Counted from the stretch's first letter, positions 24,853 through 35,063 are shown. The stretch: 59,944 nucleotides of DNA from Methylomonas sp. (GCA_002929135.1 PESC01000018.1:1-59944), one strand, 5' to 3'. Notes: generated by a model not told the origin, from the sequence alone. A program made the numbers and translations.

Positions 24853-26478
24853 TTAGTCAAGGGCAAGCATCGATGCCACCGGCGCATCTCGGCCCGGCAG
24901 ATAATCCGGCAGCACCCCCACCAGCGTTTGCATGAAGCCATACAAGCGTTGATCGGCAACATCAATATCCTGCCCCTTGTCCAGTGAAGTTACCAAGCGC
25001 ACCAAGGCGCCATCGGTACGGTGCATGGTGATTGCGTCGGTGAACAAATACCATTTCACTGCGTATTCGTTGGTGATGTTGCGACCCCGTTGCTGAAACC
25101 AGTAATACACCAACTGTTTGTAATCGCCTTTCTCGATGACGGCCCGGTTCACGCGCATGGGCGAACCCTGAAACTGCAAATCGGCAAAGTCGCGCTGACT
25201 CAGGCTGGTGATGCGCCAGCCGTCACCCGGAATACAACTGCGCGGCGAGTGTACCGACACGCCTTTACGCTGCGATTGGTAATACGCCGAATAGAAATTC
25301 ACCGAACCCTCGCCATCGCTGGACGCATAATTGGCAACGAAATAATCGGTGAGCTTGAGTGTATCGAGATACTGCTGCTCGATGAACTCCCGGCGACCGG
25401 ACCATTCGCTCATTTGCAACGGGAAATTGATGAAGGCCTTGCGCTGCGGAATGATTTCCTCGTCACCGCGAATGAACTGCCCGGAAAATCCCAAGCTGGC
25501 AATCAGCCCTATTGCGACATAAGACGAACGGTTCAAGTTGAATTCGATCTTGTTCTGCGCGGCTCTGGCATACCATTCGTCCGGCAGTTGCACCAGCTCG
25601 GAAAAGGCAACCTTTTTGCCATTCAGTATCGACAGCAGCCACATCAGGATGAACAGCAACACCATGCACAGCAAAAACACCACCCAGCCTTCGAAATCGT
25701 GCAAAAAACCTTCGGCCATGTCCGTGCCCCAGTAGTTGACCAGAATGCCGATGACGCCAATCCGGAAACTGTTCATGAAAATGGTCAGTGGAATGGCCGC
25801 CAGGAATACCAGCGCCTTTTGCCAGACCGGCCCTTTGAACAGGTAGGCGCACAAAAACGACAAACTCGTCAAAGGAAACAGGTAACGCAAACCACTACAG
25901 GCTTCCACCACTTGCAGCTTGTAGCCACCCAGATCGATGACGTTGCCTTCGAGATATACCATGATGTCGCAAATGCGGATGAACTCCACCCCCAGCCACG
26001 ACGACCACAACTGCAACCTCGACGACAGATTGTTCAAGATGAAGTTGGGAAACGGCACCATGAACACCAGAAACAACAATGGCACCCAGGCCAGCTTCAG
26101 GCCCTCGCGGCCAAAAGCAGCGGTGAACAAACCAACCAGCGACACAATGAAGGCGTAATGCTGAAGAGTACGCACCGTCGCCAAATCACCCAGCAGCCCC
26201 AGTAGCAATCCGGCCACCAGTAAAGCCAGGCCAAGGCTGCTCTCGTTCAGTTGTTTGACGAAGCGCAATTCGTTACGCCGCAGCCAGATCAGATAAGCAC
26301 TGATGGCAGGAATGAAAAAACCGTGGCTGTATTCTTCGCTGTTCTGCCAGATAGTGCTCATTTCCTGCAAGGCTTCGTAAAACGCCGCCATCAGCACTAG
26401 CAAGGCTGCACCCCAGATCAACAGGACCGGGTTGGGTGAGGTGTTGGGGTTGGCTGGGGGTGCGTGCAGAGTATCCAT
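24853..26478 (-). CDS. Exosortase fused to EpsI-like domain (XrtA/XrtD type)
   Basis: Exosortases are multi-helix transpeptidase-like membrane proteins that process C-terminal sorting tails of exported proteins. Residues 15-310 are the exosortase core, with catalytic-type C194 (VVEACSGLRYL), R239 (MNSFRIGV) and H260 (FLHDFEGW). Residues of about 330-530 match the EpsI domain (SVHSPRSCIPGDGW, YYWFQQRGR). The EpsI fusion resembles the exosortase class linked to VPLPA-CTERM tails, but subtype is uncertain. No substrate with a sorting tail and no polysaccharide genes lie in the window. A GGAG-type site precedes neither candidate start strongly. Confidence 0.85.
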   Translation of the reverse strand: MDTLHAPPANPNTSPNPVLLIWGAALLVLMAAFYEALQEMSTIWQNSEEYSHGFFIPAISAYLIWLRRNELRFVKQLNESSLGLALLVAGLLLGLLGDLATVRTLQHYAFIVSLVGLFTAAFGREGLKLAWVPLLFLVFMVPFPNFILNNLSSRLQLWSSWLGVEFIRICDIMVYLEGNVIDLGGYKLQVVEACSGLRYLFPLTSLSFLCAYLFKGPVWQKALVFLAAIPLTIFMNSFRIGVIGILVNYWGTDMAEGFLHDFEGWVVFLLCMVLLFILMWLLSILNGKKVAFSELVQLPDEWYARAAQNKIEFNLNRSSYVAIGLIASLGFSGQFIRGDEEIIPQRKAFINFPLQMSEWSGRREFIEQQYLDTLKLTDYFVANYASSDGEGSVNFYSAYYQSQRKGVSVHSPRSCIPGDGWRITSLSQRDFADLQFQGSPMRVNRAVIEKGDYKQLVYYWFQQRGRNITNEYAVKWYLFTDAITMHRTDGALVRLVTSLDKGQDIDVADQRLYGFMQTLVGVLPDYLPGRDAPVASMLALD

Positions 26479-26508
26479 GGAGTGATCTTAAATGTGAAGT
26501 CCGTATAC

Positions 26509-26528
26509 ATTTCGCCAGAGGGCGAAAT
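26509..26528. other. Short inverted repeat upstream of the exosortase gene
   Basis: ATTTCGCC-AGAG-GGCGAAAT, an 8-bp perfect stem 31 bases before the start on the minus strand. It could be an operator or a leader hairpin. The rest of the 26479-26757 gap has no gene. Confidence 0.35.
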
Positions 26529-26757
26529 AGTCGAAAATGCGCCCCGCCAAAGCGGTACGGCGGCGACATGATGCCACGAAAAAATCGAAGTTTGTAAGCC
26601 TCGTTTGTTCGTGGTGTCGGGGGTGGAATGGTCGGGCTGTTTTTACGATGTTGCGCCCTGAATGTGACGATTTTATTATTGCCTAGCGCTCACGAAATCG
26701 GTGTATCGCGCCGGAAAATGCAATGCGGTTTCATGGGCAAGGTCATATCCCGCAAGT

Positions 26758-27015
26758 TCATTCGTCCTGTAGCAGTACGTCGAGTTCCTGACGCATATCC
26801 AGCGCACGTAAATCGTCGAAACCGCCGACATGGTGCTGGCCGATGTAAATCTGCGGCACCGTGCGCCGCCCGGTTTTTGCCATCATTTCCTGACGCAGGT
26901 CGGGCTGGGCATCGACATCGATTTCCGTGTAAGCCACGCCTTTACGTTCCAGCAACTTTTTGGCCATGGTGCAATAAGGGCAGAGCCTGCCGGTGTAGAT
27001 GATGATGTCTGCCAT
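26758..27015 (-). CDS. grxC: Glutaredoxin 3-like
   Basis: An 85-residue thiol-disulfide oxidoreductase of the cytosol. It has the dithiol active site CPYC (GRLCPYCTMAKKLL), the TVPQIYIG cis-Pro segment and the GGFDDLRAL glutathione-binding end, all in normal GrxC spacing. It follows the class II aldolase gene by 30 bases in the same direction and may share its transcript. Confidence 0.93.
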   Translation of the reverse strand: MADIIIYTGRLCPYCTMAKKLLERKGVAYTEIDVDAQPDLRQEMMAKTGRRTVPQIYIGQHHVGGFDDLRALDMRQELDVLLQDE

Positions 27016-27045
27016 GGTTTTCCCGTTCCAAAAAAGTGCGCCATT

Positions 27046-27708
27046 TTAAGTGGCGGTGGATTTGCATTCAATGGCGAGGGCGGCGGCCAGCGTTTTCAGC
27101 AAACACAACCCGGCGTCTGCGAGTGACGGCCCTATGGCCACGATGCCGTCTTCGTGACCCAGCATGCTGAATACCCCGGTTTCCCCGATGTCGCCCGCTT
27201 TGAACAGGCCCTGCACGGCGCTTGCCATGGTCACCGTGCCATAAGCGATGGCGCCCGATGTATGAGGCAGCCCCAGGCCTAAGGTATTGCGCCAGATTTC
27301 AGGACTATGCACATGAATCACGGCGTTTGCCGTTGGCGCTTGCAGATAGACGGCGGCATGGGTCAGCGCCTCTGAAGACGGTTGGCAGGGGCCTTGGGAT
27401 TCAAGATAATTGGCCGCTGGCGATGCCGCCAGAACCTGGGTGAAATCTGAGCGGCTCAGCCGGGGTAAATGGCCGGTCTGGCTGCCGGTAATCAGGAACA
27501 AACCCTGGCTGCCTAAAAGACGCATACTGATGTTGCCGAACCCCAGGCCGTCATAACGGTCTGCTGTCTGGCCTATGAGTCCCAGTCGGTGAAACAAGGC
27601 CCGCCAGGCATCGATCTCGACTATATCCAGCGCCGCATCCGTCGCCTCGGTTCGGTGCGTCAGCCGATATTTGATGACGCCTTCGCTGTCGCTCACCTTG
27701 TCATTCAT
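27046..27708 (-). CDS. Class II aldolase/adducin family protein
   Basis: A 220-residue cytosolic protein. The family blocks are GLGFGNIS (substrate loop), TGSQTGHLPRL, PSSEALTHAAVY and the zinc-binding HVHS, with GHEDG later. Family members act on sugar phosphates such as fuculose-, ribulose- or methylthioribulose-1-phosphate, or as decarboxylases; the substrate cannot be assigned. It is divergent from the mscK-like gene and upstream of grxC. Confidence 0.85.
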   Translation of the reverse strand: MNDKVSDSEGVIKYRLTHRTEATDAALDIVEIDAWRALFHRLGLIGQTADRYDGLGFGNISMRLLGSQGLFLITGSQTGHLPRLSRSDFTQVLAASPAANYLESQGPCQPSSEALTHAAVYLQAPTANAVIHVHSPEIWRNTLGLGLPHTSGAIAYGTVTMASAVQGLFKAGDIGETGVFSMLGHEDGIVAIGPSLADAGLCLLKTLAAALAIECKSTAT

Positions 27709-27749
27709 GGCGTCGTCAGTCCTTTATTCATATCCACCCACTTTTCCGC

Positions 27750-30700
27750 ATGTTCATGTCGCTTTCCAAGTTTTTCGGTTTTCTATTCTATCTGCTCGGC
27801 GTGTGCCACGCGCCATTGGCTCTGGCGGCAGCGCCCGCCGCTGCGGAAAAAACCCTGTCGGTCGATGACATCAGGCAAAAAGCACAAGCCATCAAGGACA
27901 GGCGCAATCTGGGTGACGACATCAAAAACCGCATCGTTGCCGCTTACGAGGAAAGCATCGACAACCTCAATGAAATCGAGCGTCTGGAGCAACAGACCAA
28001 GCAATTGAAAACGGCCTTGAATACGCTGCCGGTCGAGATCAAGCAAGCGGCGCGGCAAATCGGCGAATCCGAAAACCAGTTGAAAAATCGGAAACCCGAG
28101 AAATTTTCCTTGTTTCCGGCGGATGAACTCGAACAGCGGTTGCTGATGGAAAAAACCCGGCTCAACGACATCGACGCTGAAATTAGCCGCACCGAGACTT
28201 TGGTGTCTGAATTGACCAACCGGCCTGGCGCGATACGCAACCGCATCAGCGAAATCAAAAGCAAACAGACGCTGGTGCAGCAAGAACAGCAACGCATGGC
28301 AACCCGCAACGACGAACCGCTTGCCGAGAAAGAAGCCCGGCAACTGCTGCTGGAAACCCGCGCCCGTTTGTTCAATGTCAGCCTGAAGGCGCTGGAGCTG
28401 GAAAACATCGCCTCACCGCAGCAACTGGCGCTGCAAAAGAACCGGTTGCATGTGCTGGGGGTACGGCATGAACAAGGCCGCTTGCTGCTGGACGATCTGG
28501 AAAACCATCTGATCGAGCGTCGCCAGGCCGAAATCGAAAAAGCGCAAACCGAACTGGCGCAGGCTGAAAAAGACGCCGAGGGCAAACACCCGCTGATCCA
28601 GCAGGCAACCAAGGAAAACATGGCCCACAGCCGTTTGTTGCAGGACATCGGCAAGCGCATGGAAACCTTCAAGGCCCACAATGCCGAGATCGAACGGCGC
28701 AGCAAACAAATCGAAAGCGATTTTCAACGCGCCGAGCAACGCATCTCGCTGGCCGGTTTGAGTCCGGTGCTGGGCAATCTGCTGCGGGAACAACGACGCA
28801 ATCTGCCCAGACGGGCAGACTTCGACGCGCTGGTCGACGAGATTCAAAATGAAATCGCCCTGACCAGTCTGGCGCTTTTCGAGCTGGACGAAGCCAGGGC
28901 CGCGCTGTTCGACATCAACCACGCCCTGATGCAGCGCATACAGGCTGCCGACCTGGCCAGCCTGGACGACACGGCAAAGCTGCGGCTCAGAACCGAACTC
29001 AGAATGCTGCTGAGTGACCAGAAAGAACTGGTGATTCGTTTGTCGGCAATCGATAGCGACTATGCTCGCATGTTGGGCGATGTCGATTTCAATTTGCAGC
29101 AGATGCTCACCAGTGCCGACAAATTCGCCGCTTATCTCGATGAACGCCTGCTTTGGGTGCCGAGCGCGCCGGTGGTCGATGCCGATTTCGGCAAACAGCT
29201 CGCCCGTTCGCTGTGGTGGTTCAGTTACCCGGCCAACTGGTTGAAAACAGTGACCGATCTGGGACGGGGCGCACTCGATCACCCGATCTGGCTACCGCTG
29301 CTGCTGGCATTGGTCATCGCCTACTGGCGGCTGCGTCTATCGGTCAAGACCGCGTTGACAGACGCGCTGGAAAAAAACCGTCAGTCGCCCCATGCCACCG
29401 GGTTTGCCGATTTGCTGATGATTTTGACCGGCAATGTCATGTTGTCGCTGCGCTTGCCATTGATGATGATCGCCCTGGCCTGGCTGCTGGATTTGAACCG
29501 CGCGGCCCATGTCTTTACCCACGCCGTGGCCGATGGTCTGTGGGCGGCCAGCCTGCCAGCGGCTGTGCTGCAACTGGCTCATCGTCTGTTCAAGCCCGGC
29601 GGCGCGGTTTATATCCTGTTCAACTGGCAGGCGTTTGCCGTTCGCTTGGTTTACCGGCGCTTGCGCTGGTTGCGTCATCTCGTCATCGTCTGCGTCTTCA
29701 TCGTGACGATGACGGCCAGCGATCTGTTTTCCGAACACAGCCATAGCCTGGGCCGGGTCGCCTTGATTACCCTGATGGCCAGCCTGTCCTGGGTGCTGCA
29801 TGGTTTTGCTCACCCCATCCACGGGTTGGCGCGGACGTTTTACGCCCATTCGAACGGCTGGTTCACCCGGCTGCGCCATGTCTGGTATCTGATGGCGGTT
29901 TTGCCGCCGCTGGTGGTGATTGGATTTGCCGTGGCGGGCTACTATCAAAGCGCACTGGAATTGCACGACAAGCTGATGCAGAGCATCTGGCTGTTGATCG
30001 CGACGATCGCACTGCATGCCCTCGCATTGCGCTGGCTGGCAATCAGCCGCCGTCGGCTGGTGTTGCAAAACGTCCGGCAAAAACGCCGACATGGTGAAAC
30101 CGCCGTCACCTCGCTGGACGGCAGCGTGCCGCCGGTCGACGACAATCTGCACGACATCGGCAAAATCAGTCAGCAAACCAGCAAGCTGCTGGCCACGACC
30201 CTGGTCGTTATGCTGATAATCGGCGTCTGGATGATCTGGCACGACATACTGCCGGCCTTTTCAGTGTTCGACCGTATCGCGCTGTGGCACGTCGGCGAGC
30301 TGGTCGATGGCAAGATGGTCGAACACCCCGTTACCCTGACCAGCCTGCTGCTTTGCCTGGTTGGTGCGGCGTTGACGACGATACTGGTCAGAAATTTTCC
30401 CGCGCTGGTCGATCTGTTGCTGGCAGGCAAGTTTGCCATCGCCGCCGGTAGCCGCTATGCCCTGATTCAGTTGGTGCGCTACCTGCTGATCGTCATTGCG
30501 TTTTTGATGATAACCAACGAACTGGGCGGAAGCTGGGAAAAAGTCCAGTGGCTGGTTGCGGCCTTATCGGTGGGCTTGGGCTTTGGTTTGCAGGAAATTT
30601 TCGCCAACATGGTATCGGGCATCATTCTATTGTTCGAACGGCCAATCCGGGTGGGTGACACGGTGACGATAGGCGATGTGACGGGCCGCGTCAGCCGCAT

Positions 30701-31142
30701 CCAGATGCGGGCAACCCATATCGTCGACTGGGACAGCAAAGAGCTGATCGTGCCCAACAAGCAATTCATCACCGATCGCCTGGTGAACTGGACGCTGACC
30801 GACACCATCACCCGCCTCACCTTGCCGGTGGGTGTCGCTTACGGCAGCAACCCGGAACAGGTCGAGCGCGTGCTGAAAGACGTGGTACGCAGCTGTGACA
30901 AAGTGCTGACCGACCCGGAACCGGTGGTGCATTTCGTCAGTTTGGGCGAGAGTTCGCTGGATTTCACTGTTTATGTCTATGTGCGCGAATTGGGCGATCG
31001 TTTGCCCACCACCACCGAACTCTACAAACGCATTTGCGAAGGCTTGAAGCGTGAGGGCATCGAGATTCCCTATCCGCAACGCGATGTGCATATCCGCTCG
31101 ATTGCCGACGGCATCATGCACAAGCAAGGATGGGCTACTTGA
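27750..31142 (+). CDS. mscK: Large mechanosensitive channel, MscK/KefA type
   Basis: At 1130 residues this is close to E. coli MscK. A signal-like N-terminus (FFGFLFYLLGVCHAPLALA) leads into a long periplasmic coiled-coil region (about 30-480). Many membrane helices follow (about 510-920), then the MscS pore and beta domain with GLGFGLQEIFANMVSGI, FERPIRVGDTVTIGDVTG and VPNKQFITDRLVNWTL. It relieves osmotic pressure; in MscK, gating also depends on potassium. An ATG at 27756 is an equal start candidate. A trkA gene in the window also concerns potassium but is distant. Confidence 0.9.
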   Translation: MFMSLSKFFGFLFYLLGVCHAPLALAAAPAAAEKTLSVDDIRQKAQAIKDRRNLGDDIKNRIVAAYEESIDNLNEIERLEQQTKQLKTALNTLPVEIKQAARQIGESENQLKNRKPEKFSLFPADELEQRLLMEKTRLNDIDAEISRTETLVSELTNRPGAIRNRISEIKSKQTLVQQEQQRMATRNDEPLAEKEARQLLLETRARLFNVSLKALELENIASPQQLALQKNRLHVLGVRHEQGRLLLDDLENHLIERRQAEIEKAQTELAQAEKDAEGKHPLIQQATKENMAHSRLLQDIGKRMETFKAHNAEIERRSKQIESDFQRAEQRISLAGLSPVLGNLLREQRRNLPRRADFDALVDEIQNEIALTSLALFELDEARAALFDINHALMQRIQAADLASLDDTAKLRLRTELRMLLSDQKELVIRLSAIDSDYARMLGDVDFNLQQMLTSADKFAAYLDERLLWVPSAPVVDADFGKQLARSLWWFSYPANWLKTVTDLGRGALDHPIWLPLLLALVIAYWRLRLSVKTALTDALEKNRQSPHATGFADLLMILTGNVMLSLRLPLMMIALAWLLDLNRAAHVFTHAVADGLWAASLPAAVLQLAHRLFKPGGAVYILFNWQAFAVRLVYRRLRWLRHLVIVCVFIVTMTASDLFSEHSHSLGRVALITLMASLSWVLHGFAHPIHGLARTFYAHSNGWFTRLRHVWYLMAVLPPLVVIGFAVAGYYQSALELHDKLMQSIWLLIATIALHALALRWLAISRRRLVLQNVRQKRRHGETAVTSLDGSVPPVDDNLHDIGKISQQTSKLLATTLVVMLIIGVWMIWHDILPAFSVFDRIALWHVGELVDGKMVEHPVTLTSLLLCLVGAALTTILVRNFPALVDLLLAGKFAIAAGSRYALIQLVRYLLIVIAFLMITNELGGSWEKVQWLVAALSVGLGFGLQEIFANMVSGIILLFERPIRVGDTVTIGDVTGRVSRIQMRATHIVDWDSKELIVPNKQFITDRLVNWTLTDTITRLTLPVGVAYGSNPEQVERVLKDVVRSCDKVLTDPEPVVHFVSLGESSLDFTVYVYVRELGDRLPTTTELYKRICEGLKREGIEIPYPQRDVHIRSIADGIMHKQGWAT

Positions 31143-31200
31143 TATAGCCTTTGTAGACCGTAACCCTTCAGCCCAACTCACCTCAAAACCGAGCACAACC

Positions 31201-32808
31201 ATGTCACAAGCGCTATTGACCGTCAGTAATCTCACCGTGGCATTTGGCCAGAACAACGTCGTCAATGACATCAGTTTTGCCGTCAACCCCGGTGAAACCT
31301 TCGCTCTGGTTGGCGAATCCGGCTCTGGCAAATCGATGACGGCGCTGGCGGTTCTGCGCTTGTTGCCGAACGCCGCGACCCTGTGCGCACAATCGGTTCG
31401 CCTGCAACAGGATGAATTGACCCATGTCACCGAGCTGGATTTGTGCAAAATCCGTGGCCGTCGCATCGGTCTGATTTTTCAGGATCCGATGGCATCGCTG
31501 AATCCGGTCATGACCTTGGGCGAGCAGATTGCTGAAGTATTGCGGATTCATTTCGATCTGTCGGCTGACGCCATCCGCCAGAGGGTATTGCAATTGCTGC
31601 AACAGGTCGAGATTCCCGAACCGCAGCGCCGCATGGCCGAATACCCGCATCAATTATCCGGTGGCCAGCGTCAGCGGGTGATGATTGCAATCGCACTGGC
31701 CGCAGAACCTGCGCTGCTGATTGCCGACGAGCCAACCACGGCGCTCGACGTCACCATACAGGCGCAAATCCTGACGCTGCTGAAAACCCTGCAACGGCAG
31801 ACCGGCATGGCCTTGTGGATCATCAGCCATGACCTGGCGCTGGTGTCGAATGTCGCCGACCGCATTGCCGTCATGCAAAAGGGCAAGATCGTCGAAACCG
31901 CCGATACACAACGCTTTTTCCGCGCCGCGCAACATCCCTACAGTCTGAAATTGCTCGATGCCTTGCCCAGGCTGGAGCATTGCGCCGAACGTCATCACAA
32001 GCCCAAACAACCACTGCTGAAAGTCGAAAATTTCCAGGTGTATTACCCCATTCGCAAAGGCCTGTTCAAGCGTGTTGTGGGTCACGTCAAGGCTGTCGAC
32101 GGTGTGGATTTCGAATTGAGCGCCGGTTCGACCCTGGCGCTGGTGGGCGAATCAGGCTGTGGCAAAACCAGTATGGGCAAGGGATTGCTGAATCTGCTGC
32201 CGACCCACGGTGGCCGGGTCTGGCTGGATGGCGTCGAACTGACGCAACTATCCGGCGAGGACTTGCGTCGTCAGCGCAGCACCATGCAAATCGTGTTTCA
32301 AGACCCGTTTTCATCGATGAATCCACGCATGCTGGTCGGCGACATCATCGCCGAAGGACTTACCGCGCTACGGCCTGACATCGGCGCCGAACTCAAGCAC
32401 GAGCGCGTGCGCGAGTTATTGCGTCAGGTAGGCTTGTTCGACGAAGCCGCGCTGCGTTATCCGCATGAGTTTTCCGGAGGCCAGCGCCAGCGCATCTGCA
32501 TTGCCCGTGCACTGGCAGTCGAACCCAAACTGATTATTTGCGACGAACCCACCAGCGCGCTCGATGTGTCGGTGCAGGCGCAAATCATCGCGCTGCTGAA
32601 AAGCCTGCAAAGGCGTCAAGGCATCAGCTATTTGCTGATAACCCACAGCTTTGGCGTGGTGGCAGAAATGGCCGACGAAGTGGCCGTCATGTACCAAGGC
32701 CGCATCGTCGAACGCGGCCCGGTGCAGCAAGTGTTACAGCAGCCCGCGCACGATTACACCCGCAGCCTGCTGGCCGCCGTGCCACGTCTGGCTGCCGTCT
32801 ATGGCTGA
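31201..32808 (+). CDS. yejF: Peptide-type ABC transporter, dual ATPase (YejF-like)
   Basis: A 535-residue cytosolic protein with two complete ATPase domains. The first has [18 protein letters not shown] and [13 protein letters not shown]. The second has [18 protein letters not shown] and [14 protein letters not shown] short OppF-type C-terminal segment follows each half. In YejABEF it drives uptake of peptides such as microcin C. The permeases and binding protein are not adjacent on either side here, so it is an orphan within this window. The start was chosen where homology begins; earlier in-frame codons lie in the mscK end. Confidence 0.92.
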   Translation: MSQALLTVSNLTVAFGQNNVVNDISFAVNPGETFALVGESGSGKSMTALAVLRLLPNAATLCAQSVRLQQDELTHVTELDLCKIRGRRIGLIFQDPMASLNPVMTLGEQIAEVLRIHFDLSADAIRQRVLQLLQQVEIPEPQRRMAEYPHQLSGGQRQRVMIAIALAAEPALLIADEPTTALDVTIQAQILTLLKTLQRQTGMALWIISHDLALVSNVADRIAVMQKGKIVETADTQRFFRAAQHPYSLKLLDALPRLEHCAERHHKPKQPLLKVENFQVYYPIRKGLFKRVVGHVKAVDGVDFELSAGSTLALVGESGCGKTSMGKGLLNLLPTHGGRVWLDGVELTQLSGEDLRRQRSTMQIVFQDPFSSMNPRMLVGDIIAEGLTALRPDIGAELKHERVRELLRQVGLFDEAALRYPHEFSGGQRQRICIARALAVEPKLIICDEPTSALDVSVQAQIIALLKSLQRRQGISYLLITHSFGVVAEMADEVAVMYQGRIVERGPVQQVLQQPAHDYTRSLLAAVPRLAAVYG

Positions 32809-32816
32809 TTCTGTGT

Positions 32817-32847
32817 TCTCGTCCCCGCGCTCCGGCGCGGGAGTGCG
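32817..32847. repeat. REP-like palindrome (GC-rich variant)
   Basis: TCTCGTCCCCGCGCTCCGGCGCGGGAGTGCG: stem CCGCGC/GCGCGG around TCCG, right after yejF. It belongs to the dispersed family and may end transcription. Confidence 0.5.
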
Positions 32848-32901
32848 TACCGGACTATGGCGCAGGGGCGAGGCTTTTTTTACCCAACCGGGAATGACAC
32901 C

Positions 32902-33411
32902 ATGCCGTTTTTCGTGATTTTCAGCGCCCTGATCGGCGTACTCACCGCCATAGCCAGCCCTTATCTGCCCTGGTTGCTGCAACCGCAACTGGCAACGGTG
33001 GGCTTGATAATAGGTGGGGTGTTTTTGCTGGCAGGGTTGATTGCCGCCAAGCGTGTCCCGTTCTGGCACGACGGCTTTGCCATTGGCTGTTTGCTGTACT
33101 GGTACCCCGAGTGGCGGCCACTATTTTCCGATCAAGCACCGATTTTTCACTGGTATCCGCTGTATTTCAGCGTGACCGGCGCCTGGCTGAGCTTATGGGT
33201 GGTTCATAGGGCACGTTATTTCGACGAACCGTCGCGCCAGTCCTTGCGTGTACTTCAAGGGCTTGCCCGCTTCGATACCCGGGCTTTGGGCTGTATCGTG
33301 GCAGCCAGTCTGTTCTTGCCGGATCAGTATTTGCTGTATCCATTGGTCATGACCGTATTCATTATTCGCTTTACGATGGAAGCCTGTCTGAAGCTGTTCG
33401 AAACCGATTGA
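32902..33411 (+). CDS. Integral membrane protein of unknown function
   Basis: A 169-residue protein with four or five hydrophobic helices (FFVIFSALIGVLTAIASPYL, VGLIIGGVFLLAGLIAA, LYFSVTGAWLSLWVV, LGCIVAASLFLP, LVMTVFIIRFTMEACL). It has several Trp/Tyr near membrane borders (LLYWYPEWRPLF) and no recognised motif. GGGAATG precedes the start. It is downstream of yejF in the same direction but separated by a palindrome. Confidence 0.6.
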   Translation: MPFFVIFSALIGVLTAIASPYLPWLLQPQLATVGLIIGGVFLLAGLIAAKRVPFWHDGFAIGCLLYWYPEWRPLFSDQAPIFHWYPLYFSVTGAWLSLWVVHRARYFDEPSRQSLRVLQGLARFDTRALGCIVAASLFLPDQYLLYPLVMTVFIIRFTMEACLKLFETD

Positions 33412-33488
33412 GTCGGCATTGCAGCGCTGTTTTTCTTCCCAAGGCAAGCGCAGGCCAAAGCAAAGCAAAGTAGAGTTAGGTTGTTTCC

Positions 33489-34316
33489 TTAACGACCATC
33501 GTTGTGCTCATCTGACCTGGCTATAGCATCCTTCTGTTGCCAGAAGCCCTCGATCAGACCCGCATGAATTTGCCGATAGTGTGCGTCGATGGCTGGTGGT
33601 AGTTGCTCGTCGAAGAAGGCTTCGAGCTGGCTCATCAACACGGCGGAATTTTGAATCTCGCCCAGTACGTCCTGATAATTTTTCAATGTTTCGATTTGCT
33701 GCGTCGGCGCTCGGGTCAGCAGGGGTGATGCAGCCGACAGCAGATAACGCTGCTTTTTCACGGCGATGCGTAGCTGGTGCAAGCTGTCGGGGTTTGCGGC
33801 ATCGATGGCCTGGTAGCGATCGTCCAGACGCTGATAACCGGCTTCGACCAGACTTACCAGCCGTTGCAGCCATTGGCCCGAGTTTGCCGATTTTTTCAGA
33901 TGGCGCGCGGCCCGTTTCAACACTTTGCCGACTTTGCGGTTGTGAATGTGGGCGATGACCGTGGGCGCTTGAGCCAGAAGCGTGGCTTCACGTTGTTGCA
34001 ATGCTGCAACACAAGACTGAAGTGCAGGCAGTTTGTGGCAGTCTGGCGCCAGCGTCATTAACATGACTTGGGTATCGCGGAGCTGGTCGAAGCCGTCGAG
34101 CTGGTATTTCAGGGTTTTACGGATTTTACGCAAGCCCTTGGTCGGCATCAGGACATCCAGCAGTTGGATTACCGCGATCAGGCGACGAATGCCGGTACGC
34201 AGATCATGGATATTGTCTTCGCTGGCGTCCTTACGGCAACGTTTAAGGTTTTTGCGGTAGGACGTCCAGTGATCGTCAACAATTTTTGCGATGCGTTTGG
34301 CCGTCTGATGCGTCAT
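33489..34316 (-). CDS. CHAD-domain protein
   Basis: A 275-residue helical protein. The CHAD pattern of conserved His and basic residues is visible: DNIHDLRTGIRRLIAVI, the second half's LHQLRIAVKKQRYLL and ENYQDVLG-like LKNYQDVLGEIQN. CHAD domains bind polyphosphate and are often near polyphosphate metabolism genes; none is adjacent here. It has no signal peptide. It lies six bases downstream of pssA in the same direction, so co-transcription is likely. Confidence 0.88.
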   Translation of the reverse strand: MTHQTAKRIAKIVDDHWTSYRKNLKRCRKDASEDNIHDLRTGIRRLIAVIQLLDVLMPTKGLRKIRKTLKYQLDGFDQLRDTQVMLMTLAPDCHKLPALQSCVAALQQREATLLAQAPTVIAHIHNRKVGKVLKRAARHLKKSANSGQWLQRLVSLVEAGYQRLDDRYQAIDAANPDSLHQLRIAVKKQRYLLSAASPLLTRAPTQQIETLKNYQDVLGEIQNSAVLMSQLEAFFDEQLPPAIDAHYRQIHAGLIEGFWQQKDAIARSDEHNDGR

Positions 34317-34322
34317 GTTTGC

Positions 34323-35063
34323 TCAAGGTTTTCGGCTTTGCAGGTGGCGTTTGCGGATGATGAGCGTCATGATGGGACCGGACAGCGCATAACCCACCGC
34401 CAGCAAAAACAGCATGCGTTGTGGCTGCGCCATCACGAAACCGACGATCAACATCACCACTATCGCCACGATGAACGGCACCTTGTTTTTGAAATCGACT
34501 TCCTTGAAGCTGGAATAACGGAAATTGCTGACCATCAGCAGCCCCGTCGAAATCGTGATGATCAGCACCAGATACTTGAAGTGCTCCACCGGATATTCGT
34601 TCTCGACGCAGTACCACAAGCCCCCCGCCAGAATTGCCGCCGCTGCCGGGCTGGGCAGGCCTTGAAAGTAGCGTTTGTCGGCCACTTCGACCTGGGTATT
34701 GAAACGCGCCAGCCGCAGCGCCGCGCCGGCCAGATGGACGAAGGCGGCAAACAGGCCGACCTGACCCATCGTCGATAGCGTCCACAGATACATCACGATG
34801 GCCGGCGCCACGCCGAACGACACCATGTCGGACAAGCTGTCGTACTGCACACCGAATTCGCTTTGGGTGTTGGTCAGGCGGGCGACCCGGCCATCGAGCC
34901 CATCGAGCACCATGGCGATGAACATGGCGATCGCCGCTGTTTCAAAGCGGCCATTGACGGCCGAGGTAATGGCGTAAAAACCGGCAAACATTGCGCCGGT
35001 GGTGAACAGATTGGGCAGCAGGTAGATTCCGCGATGGCGTTTGGGTTGTGGTTGTTGAATCAT
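34323..35063 (-). CDS. pssA: CDP-diacylglycerol-serine O-phosphatidyltransferase
   Basis: Makes phosphatidylserine, the precursor of phosphatidylethanolamine, in the inner membrane. The 246-residue protein has the CDP-alcohol phosphotransferase signature (DGLDGRVARLT, then FGVQYDSLSDMVSFG) with all the expected Asp residues, and about seven helices. This is the multi-helix (type II) form, not the E. coli phospholipase-D-like form. A TTG five codons earlier is an alternative start. It is followed closely by the CHAD gene. Confidence 0.92.
   Translation of the reverse strand: MIQQPQPKRHRGIYLLPNLFTTGAMFAGFYAITSAVNGRFETAAIAMFIAMVLDGLDGRVARLTNTQSEFGVQYDSLSDMVSFGVAPAIVMYLWTLSTMGQVGLFAAFVHLAGAALRLARFNTQVEVADKRYFQGLPSPAAAAILAGGLWYCVENEYPVEHFKYLVLIITISTGLLMVSNFRYSSFKEVDFKNKVPFIVAIVVMLIVGFVMAQPQRMLFLLAVGYALSGPIMTLIIRKRHLQSRKP

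Noticed and set aside
24614-24856. An 80-codon frame between exbD and the exosortase gene
   Set aside because: It spans the terminator hairpin and shows no family resemblance; weak start context.
25021-26205. A 394-codon frame antisense to the exosortase
   Set aside because: Shadow frame; Gln/His-rich product without motifs.
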